From Chitinophaga hostae (GTDB lineage: Bacteria > Bacteroidota > Bacteroidia > Chitinophagales > Chitinophagaceae), in contig NZ_JAGTXB010000006.1 of NCBI RefSeq assembly GCF_018224885.1, positions 1-64,000 of the forward strand: 64,000 nucleotides of DNA. Reading direction: 5' to 3'. Position 1 is the stretch's first letter. Each line of letters starts with the position of its first letter. This document shows, in pieces, positions 17,364 through 25,610 of the stretch. The notes beneath the pieces were generated by a model. That model saw only the letters and a list, made by a program, of their open reading frames with translations. It ran no database searches and was not told where the DNA came from. The position numbers and the translations under genes were made by a program.

Positions 17364-17900
17364 CTAAACGGTTTCCACATTACTTACCGCAAAGTATTCC
17401 GCTACTTCTTCCCAGTTGTTGACTCTTTTATATTCCGTGAGGGGAAGGTTATGTGGTGCTGTGAATAATAATGGCGTGCCCTTAAAGCTGCTAAGGTTTT
17501 TGTCGTGGTCATCTATCATGTAATCTGCTTCCACAATAGTTTTGGAGCCGCAGAATACGATATTGCGCCAGCTGATAAAAGGAAAATGCTCGTTCAGCCA
17601 GGCCAGTTTCTCCGCCAGTGATAACGGGAATTCCATGGCTGCAGACACTACAAATACTTCATGTTTTTCACATAGCGCCTTTACCACTTCCTGGCTGCCT
17701 GCCATTACAGGAATATTTCTGAAGAACCCCGGTGCGCTTAATATTTTTAATGCTACTCCTTCCGGGAAAGCGCTTCCTTCCGGTATGTTGTTTAAACTTT
17801 CCGGGTCTACCACTTCGCTGTACTCTTTTTCATATACATTCAGCAGATGTTGTGTCAGATCTGCCATTACATTGTCCATGTCGATTGCTATTCTTGCCAT
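17364..17900 (-). CDS. 5'(3')-deoxyribonucleotidase-like HAD phosphatase
   Basis: A 178-aa HAD-family enzyme of the NT5C type. HAD motif I is DMDNVMAD (residues 7-14), motif II the VSAAMEF segment, motif III/IV ADYMIDDHDKNL with paired Asp. The family removes phosphate from deoxynucleoside monophosphates. It is transcribed divergently from a DeoR-type regulator gene, 77 bp apart, and shares the repeat array in that gap. Regulation of this gene by the DeoR protein is a reasonable inference. Confidence 0.85.
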   Translation of the reverse strand: MARIAIDMDNVMADLTQHLLNVYEKEYSEVVDPESLNNIPEGSAFPEGVALKILSAPGFFRNIPVMAGSQEVVKALCEKHEVFVVSAAMEFPLSLAEKLAWLNEHFPFISWRNIVFCGSKTIVEADYMIDDHDKNLSSFKGTPLLFTAPHNLPLTEYKRVNNWEEVAEYFAVSNVETV

Positions 17901-17977
17901 ATTTTGCTGTTTTTTGCAAAGTTATGCTATAATTTGCAGATTGTTGCAAAATATTTCATAATATTGCACAAAATGGC
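17894..17977. promoter_or_regulatory. Array of TTGC motifs at exact 10-bp spacing (probable operator)
   Basis: TTGC or a one-base variant starts at 17894, 17904, 17914, 17924 (ATGC), 17934, 17944, 17954 (TTTC), 17964 and 17974 (TGGC). Nine units share one orientation and one DNA face, covering the whole gap and the first codons of the deoxynucleotidase gene. Such phasing suggests a regulator binding side by side, most simply the neighbouring DeoR protein. The periodicity is seen directly; the binding is inferred. Confidence 0.6.
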
Positions 17978-18730
17978 ATGAACATGTTGAAAGAGGAAAG
18001 GCTGGATTATATCCTGAGAAAGCTGCAAACCGATCATAAGGTACTGCAGGCGGAGCTTAGCAGCGATTTGCAGGTATCGGAAGATACGGTTAGGAGAGAC
18101 CTGGAATCCCTGGCGCAGAACGGGCAACTCATTAAAGTACGGGGTGGAGCGATTCCGCACTCACCCAATCCTTATTCTTTCAAGGAGCGTATTCAATATC
18201 ATGAAGACGATAAGAAACATATAGCCGGTAAAGCATTGACTTATCTGCACAATGGACAAACCATTATCCTGGATGGCGGTACCTCTACATTAATGCTGGC
18301 CAAATTATTTCCGGCCAATCTGCATATCCGGGTGATCACGAACAGTGTACCTATTGTGGCGCAGCTAATAGAACATCCGGTAATAGAAGTAATTTTTACA
18401 GGCGGATTAATTGGTAAGGATTCGCAAACAGCAGGAGGAATGGATACCATTCGTATGCTGGAAAAGTTGCGGGCGGATATTTGTTTTCTTGGGATCTGCA
18501 GCCTGCATCCGGATGCGGGAGTTACCGGCCTGGATCTTGGGGAAGCGGATGTGAAAAGTGCCATGGTGGGATCGGCAAACAAAACGATCGCCCTCGCCAC
18601 CAGCGATAAAATGGGCACTGCAGAGCCTTTTAAAGTGTGTGATATTACCGGGCTGGATACCATTATTACGGATAATCCGGACTTGCCTTCATTAAAACCA
18701 TATATTAACCTGGGTATACAGGTGATCTGA
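17978..18730 (+). CDS. DeoR/GlpR-family transcription regulator
   Basis: A 250-aa repressor-type protein. The N-terminal winged HTH (residues 5-58) carries the family signature VSEDTVRRDLESLAQNGQL. The C-terminal sugar-phosphate sensor domain (about 75-235) is of the ribose-5-phosphate isomerase-like DeoR type, with ILDGGTST and the NSVPIV segment. It normally senses a phosphorylated sugar. It precedes an MFS transporter by 27 bp, and a TTGC array lies upstream. Confidence 0.9.
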   Translation: MNMLKEERLDYILRKLQTDHKVLQAELSSDLQVSEDTVRRDLESLAQNGQLIKVRGGAIPHSPNPYSFKERIQYHEDDKKHIAGKALTYLHNGQTIILDGGTSTLMLAKLFPANLHIRVITNSVPIVAQLIEHPVIEVIFTGGLIGKDSQTAGGMDTIRMLEKLRADICFLGICSLHPDAGVTGLDLGEADVKSAMVGSANKTIALATSDKMGTAEPFKVCDITGLDTIITDNPDLPSLKPYINLGIQVI

Positions 18731-18757
18731 TCAGTTTAATTTTTATCTTAACCGAAG

Positions 18758-19915
18758 ATGCTACAGGATCTGTCGATATCGATGATTAATAATAAAAGAG
18801 CTACCCGCATTGCGGTGAGTGCCTTATTTTTTCTGACCGGGCTGTGTTTTTCCAGTTGGGCCTCCCGTATTCCCGACATTCAGCAAACCCTGCATCTCAA
18901 TGATGCCGGGTTGGGAAGTTTGTTGCTGGCGCTGCCGGTGGGTTCGGTAATTTCCCTGCCCATTTCAGGAGTGCTGATCTCCAAATATGGCAGCCGCCAG
19001 GTACTGTTGGTTGCAGCAGTGGCTTATGCGGCGGTTTTGCCCACGTTGGGTTTGGCTAATACCACCTGGGCGTTGAGTATTTTCCTGGTGCTGTTTGGCT
19101 TTTGCGGCAACATGGCCAATGTGGCGGTAAACACGCAGGCGGTGGGTGTGGAAGCTATTTATAACAGGTCTATTATGGCCTCCTTCCATGGCCTATGGAG
19201 TGTTGCCGGCTTTACCGGCGCGGCATTTGGCGGCTGGATGTCCGGATTGCACCTGGCTCCTGTATATCATTTTCTTATTATTGCCGGGGTTTCCTGGATG
19301 CTGATCCTGCTCACCATGAACAGGCTGGTGATGCGGGTGCCCAACGAAAACAACGCGCATGCGCTGTTTACAAAACCTGATAACCTGTTGCTGATACTGG
19401 GTATTATTGCTATGTGTTCCATGATATGTGAAGGAACGATGTTTGATTGGAGTGGGATTTATTTCAGAAGAGTGATAGCGGTGAGAGATGGATTGTCTGG
19501 TGTTGGATATGCCGCTTTTATGAGTACCATGGCTTCCGGACGCTTTGTCGCTGATTACCTGACAACCAGGTTTGGCGTTAAAAAGATGCTGTTGATAAGT
19601 GGCTTTCTGACGGCGTCGGGTTTGCTGGTGGCCGTTGTATTTCCGTATTTCCTTGCGGCAACATTTGGTTTCATGCTGGTAGGTGCGGGTGTATCGGCGG
19701 TAGTGCCGCTGGTATACAGCGCTGCCGGAAAGTCTACCAGCATACCTCCGGGGATGGCTATTGCCACGGTATCTACCATCGGATTTATGGGGTTCCTGTT
19801 CGGACCTCCTTTGATCGGTTTTGTGGCACAGGCCACCAACCTGGGCATTGCCTTTACAATGATCGCAGTAATGGGAGCTGCTATCGCGGTGATGTCTTCC
19901 AGGATAAAAATATAA
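18758..19915 (+). CDS. MFS transporter (FucP/YbjJ-like)
   Basis: A 385-aa polytopic protein with about 12 hydrophobic segments. The motif SKYGSRQVL after helix 2 is the MFS loop 2-3 signature. It resembles sugar/uncharacterised MFS permeases of the YbjJ type. An in-frame ATG at 18782 is an equally good start. It is probably co-transcribed with the DeoR gene, so its substrate should relate to what that regulator senses. Its end lies 3 bp from the convergent MNIO cassette. Confidence 0.8.
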   Translation: MLQDLSISMINNKRATRIAVSALFFLTGLCFSSWASRIPDIQQTLHLNDAGLGSLLLALPVGSVISLPISGVLISKYGSRQVLLVAAVAYAAVLPTLGLANTTWALSIFLVLFGFCGNMANVAVNTQAVGVEAIYNRSIMASFHGLWSVAGFTGAAFGGWMSGLHLAPVYHFLIIAGVSWMLILLTMNRLVMRVPNENNAHALFTKPDNLLLILGIIAMCSMICEGTMFDWSGIYFRRVIAVRDGLSGVGYAAFMSTMASGRFVADYLTTRFGVKKMLLISGFLTASGLLVAVVFPYFLAATFGFMLVGAGVSAVVPLVYSAAGKSTSIPPGMAIATVSTIGFMGFLFGPPLIGFVAQATNLGIAFTMIAVMGAAIAVMSSRIKI

Positions 19916-19917
19916 AC

Positions 19918-20571
19918 TTAAACAGCCACTGCTCCGCTTTTGTGGGGCAGTGTGCTGAAAGAAATTTCTTCTTCCCGGTGATCTATCATCAGTAAATAGT
20001 TTCCCCTGTTGTCTTCCATATCGGGCTGCTGCATGCCGGCGAGCACAGTGAGTAAGGCTTCCGGCGGATGATCAAAAGGCACCAGCCTGATGAGCGGATG
20101 TAATACGCCATCCTCAACGGCGGCATCCAGTAATGCTTCCCGTGGTAAAAAATTCAATTCGTTAATAGCCAGTTCCATGGTTACAATCTCCCGCAGATAA
20201 GGGTTTTCGATCGCGTCACTTTTTAATTTATCCAACAGGAATTCGCCAAAGATGGTGATCTCCCGCTTAAACTGCAGGTCTGATCGGTAGCTGATTTCCC
20301 AGAATTCCTCTGCCAGTGGCACCAACGCGGCACCCAATAAAAAGCAGGTATAGGGAAGCATCGTATAAATAGGGGTGATCCTGTTTACACGATACAGGGT
20401 ACAGCTAACAGACATGCCGGGTTGGTGGACCACGGCTTGCAAACGCGCCTGTTCACGAGGGGTAAGGTCGTACCGTGACAGCAGAGCGGACGGGTTGTTG
20501 CGCATCTGCAGGCATAATTGCGGGGACGCAATCAGGTCTGTTAAAGCTTTCTGAAATGATAAGAGTGACAT
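19918..20571 (-). CDS. Partner protein of the DUF692/MNIO enzyme (DUF2063-like)
   Basis: A 217-aa protein. The N-terminal part (residues 1-75) resembles the DUF2063 domain that accompanies DUF692 enzymes: FQKALTDLIASP, then LTPREQARLQAVV and YRVNRI. The C-terminal part is helical and acidic. In known DUF692 systems (MbnC, HvfC/BufC types) such partners help the enzyme bind its peptide. It begins 4 bp after the MNIO stop and is third in the cassette. Identity with DUF2063 is by resemblance only. Confidence 0.6.
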   Translation of the reverse strand: MSLLSFQKALTDLIASPQLCLQMRNNPSALLSRYDLTPREQARLQAVVHQPGMSVSCTLYRVNRITPIYTMLPYTCFLLGAALVPLAEEFWEISYRSDLQFKREITIFGEFLLDKLKSDAIENPYLREIVTMELAINELNFLPREALLDAAVEDGVLHPLIRLVPFDHPPEALLTVLAGMQQPDMEDNRGNYLLMIDHREEEISFSTLPHKSGAVAV

Positions 20572-20575
20572 AGCT

Positions 20576-21502
20576 TCAGGTATGATAAAGGTTCCAGGCT
20601 GCTTTCGCCCTGTTCAACTCACGGGTAATACCGTCGAATTGCAACAGGTGAAAATATGATTCGTGAAACTCGAAAGTAATACCACATAAATTGGGTACTA
20701 ACGGTAACGTATAATCGAGAAGCTCCCAAACCGCCGGGGGACAAGGACCTGCGTGTGAATCGGTATACATGCCGCCCAGCTCATTGCCGCCTGCAATATG
20801 GATTTCGATGACTTTGTCCAGCTCAAGTTGTGCAATAAATTGTTTGGGGTCGAAATGATGATTTACCGCGTTCGTATATACGTTATGGATGTCGAGCAGC
20901 AGTCCGCAGGAGGTATCGTGCGACAGCTCATTCAGGAAAGCGGTTTCACTTAATTCCTGATCGGGCAGGTCAATAAAGTAAACATTGTTTTCTACCAGGA
21001 AAGGGGTGCTGATAACGCGTTTGATGGCATTTATCCTGCCACCTATCATGTCCAGTACTTCATAATCATACGGCACGGGAACTGCCAGTCCCGCGTTATG
21101 TTCTTCCTGTTGATCGTTATGTACTTTTACAAAAGACAGGTGATCGCTATGCCATTTAAACTGGTAGCGCGCATGCCATTCCTTCATTTTCTGCAGGTAG
21201 GTTTTATCGAAGATACCCGCACTGCCAAGGGAATAGGAGATATTGTGAGAAGTAAGCGGATACTGTGCGGCGATTTTGTCGAGCACTTTCATCCAGGACT
21301 CTATCTCTTCAAATCGTTCGGGCTGGCGGCTTCCACGGTCGGTCCAGAACATGTCCGGGATAATTTCCACATAGTCGCAGGTGTCGGGGCAGGCATCCAG
21401 GTATAATTCAAGGGAGGGGTTGTACAGCAATCCAACACCCAGTTGAGGTATGCTTTGCTGGTAAAGGTGACCTACCCTGGCTGATGATATGACTTGTGAC
21501 AT
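20576..21502 (-). CDS. DUF692 / MNIO multinuclear non-heme iron oxidative enzyme
   Basis: A 308-aa TIM-barrel protein from the ATG at 21502. An ATG at 21553 overlapping the upstream stop would add 17 residues coded by a hairpin and is less likely. The family's His/Asp/Glu set can be seen: H86 in SHNISYSLG, H118-D120-H121 in WHSDHLSF, E171 in VENN, D204/H206 in LDIHNVYTNA, H235 in EIHIAGG, D248/H250 in TDSHAG, and E278/H280 in FEFHES. Known members (MbnB, TglH, BufB) oxidise Cys or other residues in peptides with a di- or tri-iron site. The upstream peptide gene is the probable substrate. Confidence 0.88.
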   Translation of the reverse strand: MSQVISSARVGHLYQQSIPQLGVGLLYNPSLELYLDACPDTCDYVEIIPDMFWTDRGSRQPERFEEIESWMKVLDKIAAQYPLTSHNISYSLGSAGIFDKTYLQKMKEWHARYQFKWHSDHLSFVKVHNDQQEEHNAGLAVPVPYDYEVLDMIGGRINAIKRVISTPFLVENNVYFIDLPDQELSETAFLNELSHDTSCGLLLDIHNVYTNAVNHHFDPKQFIAQLELDKVIEIHIAGGNELGGMYTDSHAGPCPPAVWELLDYTLPLVPNLCGITFEFHESYFHLLQFDGITRELNRAKAAWNLYHT

Positions 21503-21518
21503 GGTAAGTAGTTTAATA

Positions 21519-21543
21519 ACCGTCCCGGTGGTGCCGGGACGGT
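21519..21543 (-). terminator. Hairpin between the peptide gene and the MNIO gene
   Basis: A perfect 10-bp GC-rich stem (ACCGTCCCGG / CCGGGACGGT) with a 5-nt loop begins 9 bp after the stop of the 80-aa gene. On the minus strand it is followed by TTATTAAAC, a weak U-tract. It fits a partial terminator or mRNA-stabilising structure that lets the peptide be made in excess over the enzyme. Confidence 0.65.
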
Positions 21544-21552
21544 GTAACAGCA

Positions 21553-21795
21553 TTAACGGTGAGTGGCAGCAATGTCTTTGATGACAGCCATTTTGTCGAG
21601 ATCCACTTTAATCACTTCTTCCAGTTTTTCCCGGATGTTGAAGTGAACGCCGGACAGACAAGCCTGGCAGCCACGGGGGTTAATTTGTTTGATCACCATA
21701 GATTGTAACTTGGTGAGTTCTTCCAGTTTGGTGCCTTTGGGAACGGCGAGATCTACATGGCCGTTATCACCATAATGTACTTCAGCTGTACGCAT
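21553..21795 (-). CDS. 80-aa CxxC peptide, probable MNIO substrate
   Basis: A small protein at the head of the MNIO cassette. It has no signal peptide or membrane helix. The centre reads NPRGCQACLSGVHF with C43 and C46. On both sides are charged, probably helical stretches: LEELTKLQSMVIKQ before and REKLEEVIKVDLDKM after. Cys pairs are what DUF692 enzymes modify in other systems. The Cys motif is internal with 34 residues behind it, so this may be a modified small protein and not a leader plus cleaved core. No protease or exporter gene lies nearby. Precursor status is inference from position, size and Cys content. Confidence 0.65.
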   Translation of the reverse strand: MRTAEVHYGDNGHVDLAVPKGTKLEELTKLQSMVIKQINPRGCQACLSGVHFNIREKLEEVIKVDLDKMAVIKDIAATHR

Positions 21796-22183
21796 GACAT
21801 TTGATTTTTGGGGGTGTAAAATGTTTGTTGAAAACGAAATGCAGTAACTCCCTGCGGGCAGGGCTGTTGTAGTGTTTAGTGCCAGTCTTTTGGGGTTGTG
21901 CAGTTTGCTGACTGCGGATAATAAAGGTAGGGTAATATTGGGAAAACTTGATAAGTATTTATACGGAAAATATAGTGGTTAACAGCATTGCCAGCTGGCT
22001 TCAAATGCAACATTTATCCCATGTAAAACTTAGTGTATTTAACACTGCCCGCAAAAAAACTTCGCCCCAAACAAAATTATTTTCGCTTTATAAATTTCAA
22101 ATCACGTAACTTTGCACGATTTTTTTGTTCCCTCATACGGCAGGAAAATCAATTTGGTTTTTCATTTTCAATAGATTACACAA
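21796..22183. other. Divergent promoter region, MNIO cassette / carB
   Basis: No gene is seen in these 388 bp. Toward the peptide gene there is a short perfect hairpin (CCCTGC-GG-GCAGGG, 21850-21863) in its presumed leader and a weak -7-like TACCTTTA on the minus strand (21922-21929). Toward carB there is an exact -7 element (22107-22114). The middle is AT-rich. Confidence 0.5.
22107..22114 (+). promoter_or_regulatory. Candidate -7 element of carB
   Basis: TAACTTTG matches TAnnTTTG exactly, 69 bp before the carB ATG. A T-rich TTTCG lies at about -33 without the full TTTG. Confidence 0.5.
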
Positions 22184-25000
22184 ATGCCAAAAGACTCATC
22201 TATCAAATCTGTACTCATTATCGGTTCTGGACCCATTATTATTGGTCAGGCTTGCGAATTTGACTATTCCGGTTCCCAGGCAGCACGTTCGCTGCGGGAA
22301 GAAGGAATTAAAGTGATATTGATTAATTCCAACCCGGCTACCATCATGACGGATCCTATGATGGCCGATAAGGTTTATTTGCTGCCACTGACCGTGGAAA
22401 GCATTGAGCAGATCCTGGAAGAAAACCAGATAGATGCTGTATTGCCTACAATGGGCGGCCAGACTGCGCTGAACCTATGTAAGGAAGTAGACGAACTGGG
22501 AATATGGGAAAAGAACAACGTTCGCCTGATCGGAGTTGATATCAAAGCGATCGACAAAGCGGAAGACCGGGAACAGTTCCGTCAATGGATGATTCAACTG
22601 GGTATACCGGTTGCTCCTGCCAGAACAGCCAACTCCTACCTGGAAGGAAAAGAGTTTGCACAGGAAATAGGCTTCCCGCTGGTAATCCGTCCTTCCTTTA
22701 CCCTTGGTGGTACCGGTGGAGGATTCGTACACAGTAAAGATGACCTGGATGAAGCCCTGGACCGTGGTTTGAAAGCTTCTCCAATTCACGAGGTACTGGT
22801 AGAAAAAGCCGTACTCGGATGGAAAGAATATGAACTGGAATTATTGCGCGATAAAAATGACAACGTAGTTATCATCTGTACCGTGGAAAACCTGGACCCG
22901 ATGGGTATTCACACCGGGGACTCCATCACAGTAGCGCCTGCCATGACCCTGAGCGATACCGCTTTCCAGGACATGCGTAACAAAGCGATGATGATGATGC
23001 GCGACCTCGGCAACTTTGCCGGAGGTTGTAATGTGCAGTTTTCCCTGAATCCGGAAAACGAAGAGCTGATTGCGATTGAAATTAATCCGCGTGTAAGCCG
23101 CTCTTCTGCCCTGGCTTCCAAGGCAACCGGTTACCCGATTGCAAAAATTGCCGCTAAACTGGCAATAGGTTATACACTGGACGAACTGGAAAACCAGATC
23201 ACCAAAACAACTTCTGCCTTCTTTGAACCGGCGCTGGACTATGTTATCGTAAAAATGCCACGCTGGAACTTTGATAAATTCAAAGGAGCTGATGATACCC
23301 TGGGACTGCAAATGAAATCAGTAGGAGAGGTGATGTCTATTGGCCGCACTTTCCCTGAAGCGCTGCAGAAAGCCTGCCAGAGCCTCGAAAACGACGCACT
23401 CGGTTTGGGTTACTACGGTAAATCACTCATGAAGAGCGAGCAGCTGGTTGAAAAACTGAAACGCCCTACCTGGGATCGTATATTCCGTATCAAAGATGCT
23501 TTGATGGCAGGAGTATCCGTAAAACATATCCATCAGCTTACTTTCATCGACCGCTGGTTCCTGCACCAGATACAGGATATCGTAAACCTGGAGAAGCAAC
23601 TGCTGGAGCATGACCTGCAGAGCGTTCCGCTGGAAATGCTGAAAGACGCCAAGAAAATGGGCTTCTCCGATGCACAGCTGTCTGTTCTCTTTGGCGACTG
23701 CGATGAAGATGAAGTATATGCCAAACGTAAGGAACTGGGGATTCGCCGCACCTTCAAAATGGTAGATACCTGCAGCGCAGAGTTTGAAGCGAAAACACCT
23801 TACTTCTATTCTACTTTTGATACCGAAAACGAAAGCAAGGTTAGCGACAGGAAGAAGATCGTTGTACTTGGTTCCGGTCCAAACAGGATTGGTCAGGGTA
23901 TTGAGTTCGACTACTGCTGTACACACGGTCTGCAGGCGATCCAGGATTGCGGATATGAAGCAATCATGGTAAACTGTAACCCGGAAACAGTATCCACCGA
24001 TTTCGACATGGCCGATAAATTATACTTCGAGCCGGTGTTCTGGGAGAATCTGTGGGAGATCATTGAGCTGGAAAAACCGGAAGGCGTGATCGTTCAGCTG
24101 GGTGGACAAACCGCGCTGAAACTCGCCAAACGACTGGAAGCAAACGGGGTGAAAATCATCGGTACTTCTTTCGATAACATGGATATTGCAGAAGACCGTG
24201 GCCGTTTCTCCGATATGCTGAAAGAACTGGGTATTCCTTATCCTAAATATGGTACCGCCTACAACACCGACGATGCGATTGATGTGGCGAAGGAAGTTGG
24301 CTACCCTGTACTGGTGCGTCCTTCCTATGTATTAGGTGGTCAGCGTATGAGGATCGTTATCAATGAAGAGGAGCTGGAAGAATCTGTACTGAGTTTGCTG
24401 AGACATTTACCAGGCAACAAAATATTGATTGATCACTTCCTGGATCGTTGCCAGGAGGCAGAGATAGATGGTATCTTTGATGGCACCGACTTCCATGTAA
24501 TGGGTGTAATGGAGCATATTGAACCAGCCGGTATCCACAGCGGTGACAGCCATGCATTACTGCCGGCTTTCAACCTGTCGCCGATCGAAGTAACCACGAT
24601 GGAGTACTACGCAGAAAAGATTGCACGTGCATTGAATATCCGCGGCCTCATTAACATACAGTTTGCCATTAAAGATGGTAATGTATTTGTGATTGAAGCC
24701 AATCCACGCGCATCACGAACTACACCGTTTATTGCCAAAGCTTACCAGGTACCTTACCTGAACATTGCCACCAAGGTAATGATCGGCGCCAATAAGTTGA
24801 AAGACTTTACCATTGAAAAGAAACTTACCGGTTTTGCTATCAAGGAGCCTGTATTTTCTTTCAATAAATTCCCCGGCGTAAACAAAGAACTCGGACCTGA
24901 AATGAAATCAACCGGTGAAGCCATCCGCTTCATTAAAGATCTGCGTGATCCTTATTTCAGACAATTGTTCAAAGAAAAAAGTATGTATCTATCGAAGTAG
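22184..25000 (+). CDS. carB: Carbamoyl-phosphate synthase large subunit, short form
   Basis: A 938-aa enzyme that makes carbamoyl phosphate from bicarbonate, ammonia and two ATP for arginine and pyrimidine synthesis. Two homologous ATP-grasp halves are seen: residues about 1-400 (GSGPIIIGQACEFDYSG) and 550-930 (GSGPNRIGQGIEFDYC). A helical oligomerisation domain lies between them. The usual C-terminal MGS-like allosteric domain (about 130 aa) is missing; the chain ends just after the second ATP-grasp. Short carB is known in Bacteroidota. carA is not in the window. The stop TAG is also the first triplet of a 3' repeat. Confidence 0.95.
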   Translation: MPKDSSIKSVLIIGSGPIIIGQACEFDYSGSQAARSLREEGIKVILINSNPATIMTDPMMADKVYLLPLTVESIEQILEENQIDAVLPTMGGQTALNLCKEVDELGIWEKNNVRLIGVDIKAIDKAEDREQFRQWMIQLGIPVAPARTANSYLEGKEFAQEIGFPLVIRPSFTLGGTGGGFVHSKDDLDEALDRGLKASPIHEVLVEKAVLGWKEYELELLRDKNDNVVIICTVENLDPMGIHTGDSITVAPAMTLSDTAFQDMRNKAMMMMRDLGNFAGGCNVQFSLNPENEELIAIEINPRVSRSSALASKATGYPIAKIAAKLAIGYTLDELENQITKTTSAFFEPALDYVIVKMPRWNFDKFKGADDTLGLQMKSVGEVMSIGRTFPEALQKACQSLENDALGLGYYGKSLMKSEQLVEKLKRPTWDRIFRIKDALMAGVSVKHIHQLTFIDRWFLHQIQDIVNLEKQLLEHDLQSVPLEMLKDAKKMGFSDAQLSVLFGDCDEDEVYAKRKELGIRRTFKMVDTCSAEFEAKTPYFYSTFDTENESKVSDRKKIVVLGSGPNRIGQGIEFDYCCTHGLQAIQDCGYEAIMVNCNPETVSTDFDMADKLYFEPVFWENLWEIIELEKPEGVIVQLGGQTALKLAKRLEANGVKIIGTSFDNMDIAEDRGRFSDMLKELGIPYPKYGTAYNTDDAIDVAKEVGYPVLVRPSYVLGGQRMRIVINEEELEESVLSLLRHLPGNKILIDHFLDRCQEAEIDGIFDGTDFHVMGVMEHIEPAGIHSGDSHALLPAFNLSPIEVTTMEYYAEKIARALNIRGLINIQFAIKDGNVFVIEANPRASRTTPFIAKAYQVPYLNIATKVMIGANKLKDFTIEKKLTGFAIKEPVFSFNKFPGVNKELGPEMKSTGEAIRFIKDLRDPYFRQLFKEKSMYLSK

Positions 25001-25030
25001 CTGTTAGCCTTTAGCGGTTAGCTGTTACCA
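24998..25030 (+). repeat. TAGC-type repeat sharing the carB stop codon
   Basis: TAGCTGTTAGC, CTTTAGCGG and TTAGCTGTTA follow one another starting with the carB TAG stop. A looser complementary stretch lies at 25204-25230 (CTAAAAGCTAACTGCTAAC) beyond the duplicated hairpins. The same family occurs after purH, the cupin gene and the NtrC-type gene. Confidence 0.65.
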
Positions 25031-25046
25031 GGTAATATTTAACAAT

Positions 25047-25087
25047 AAAAGCCATCGGAGCGTGTTATCGTCGCTTCGATGGCTTTT
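25047..25087. terminator. Terminator hairpin after carB, copy 1
   Basis: A 16-bp near-perfect palindrome: AAAAGCCATCGGAGCG against CGCTTCGATGGCTTTT, with one G-T pair. It can work in both directions because A and T runs flank it. Copy 2 lies 98 bp on. Confidence 0.75.
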
Positions 25088-25144
25088 GTTTATGTGTTGC
25101 TGTTGCTAAAAATTAACAAGCCAATAGCCGTCAATATTTAACAA

Positions 25145-25185
25145 AAAAGCCATCGGAGCGTGTTATCATCGCTTCGATGGCTTTT
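25145..25185. terminator. Terminator hairpin after carB, copy 2
   Basis: Differs from copy 1 by a single loop base (ATCATCG in place of ATCGTCG). The flanking text (AATATTTAACAA before, TTTATGT after) is also shared, so the unit arose by tandem duplication of about 98 bp. Confidence 0.75.
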
Positions 25186-25244
25186 ATTTATGTCTTCGCT
25201 TTTACTAAAAGCTAACTGCTAACAAGCTAATACCTAAAACAACA

Positions 25245-25273
25245 GAGCCTGATAAAAATCAGGCTCCTTCTTT
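25245..25273 (+). terminator. Third terminator before comEC
   Basis: GAGCCTGAT-AAAA-ATCAGGCTC is a perfect 9-bp stem followed by a T/C-rich tract (CTTCTTTTC). Confidence 0.65.
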
Positions 25274-25610
25274 TCCCTCAAAATAACCATTAAAGACACG
25301 ACTATTGAATCTTGATACAATTCAAATAGCGTGACCGGTAATGCAGTTTACAAATAATATTATATTTAAAAGAGATGTTAACTAATCAATAACAGATGCG
25401 AATATTTGTTATTTTTAAATAATTGACTTTTAATTATTTAAATAGTCGTTAATAATTGTTTGTTAATAGGTATTTTTCACTGAAAAGAGAAAGTTGCCAA
25501 GTTATCATATAAAAATACGATAGTAGAAAATGAGCTCGCATTTACATTTCCAAAACACTTTTTCGGGAATGAAATATTAGGTTCGTAGTCCTGATAAAAA
25601 GTTAACCCGC

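Larger units (their letters stand above)
25001..25610. other. Intergenic region carB / comEC, repeat-rich
   Basis: No gene is seen in these 610 bp. The first 270 bp hold a TAGC-type repeat, two near-identical hairpins and a third terminator. The remaining 340 bp are AT-rich with runs such as AATAATTG and must hold the comEC promoter, which was not identified. Confidence 0.6.

Noticed and set aside
21503-21553. Longer N-terminus of the MNIO enzyme from the overlapping ATG at 21553
   Set aside because: The 17 extra residues would be coded by a perfect hairpin, and the following ATG gives a family-like start.
25047-25185. Duplicated hairpins considered as a CRISPR-like array
   Set aside because: Only two units, each a terminator palindrome with U-tract and no spacer series or cas gene nearby.
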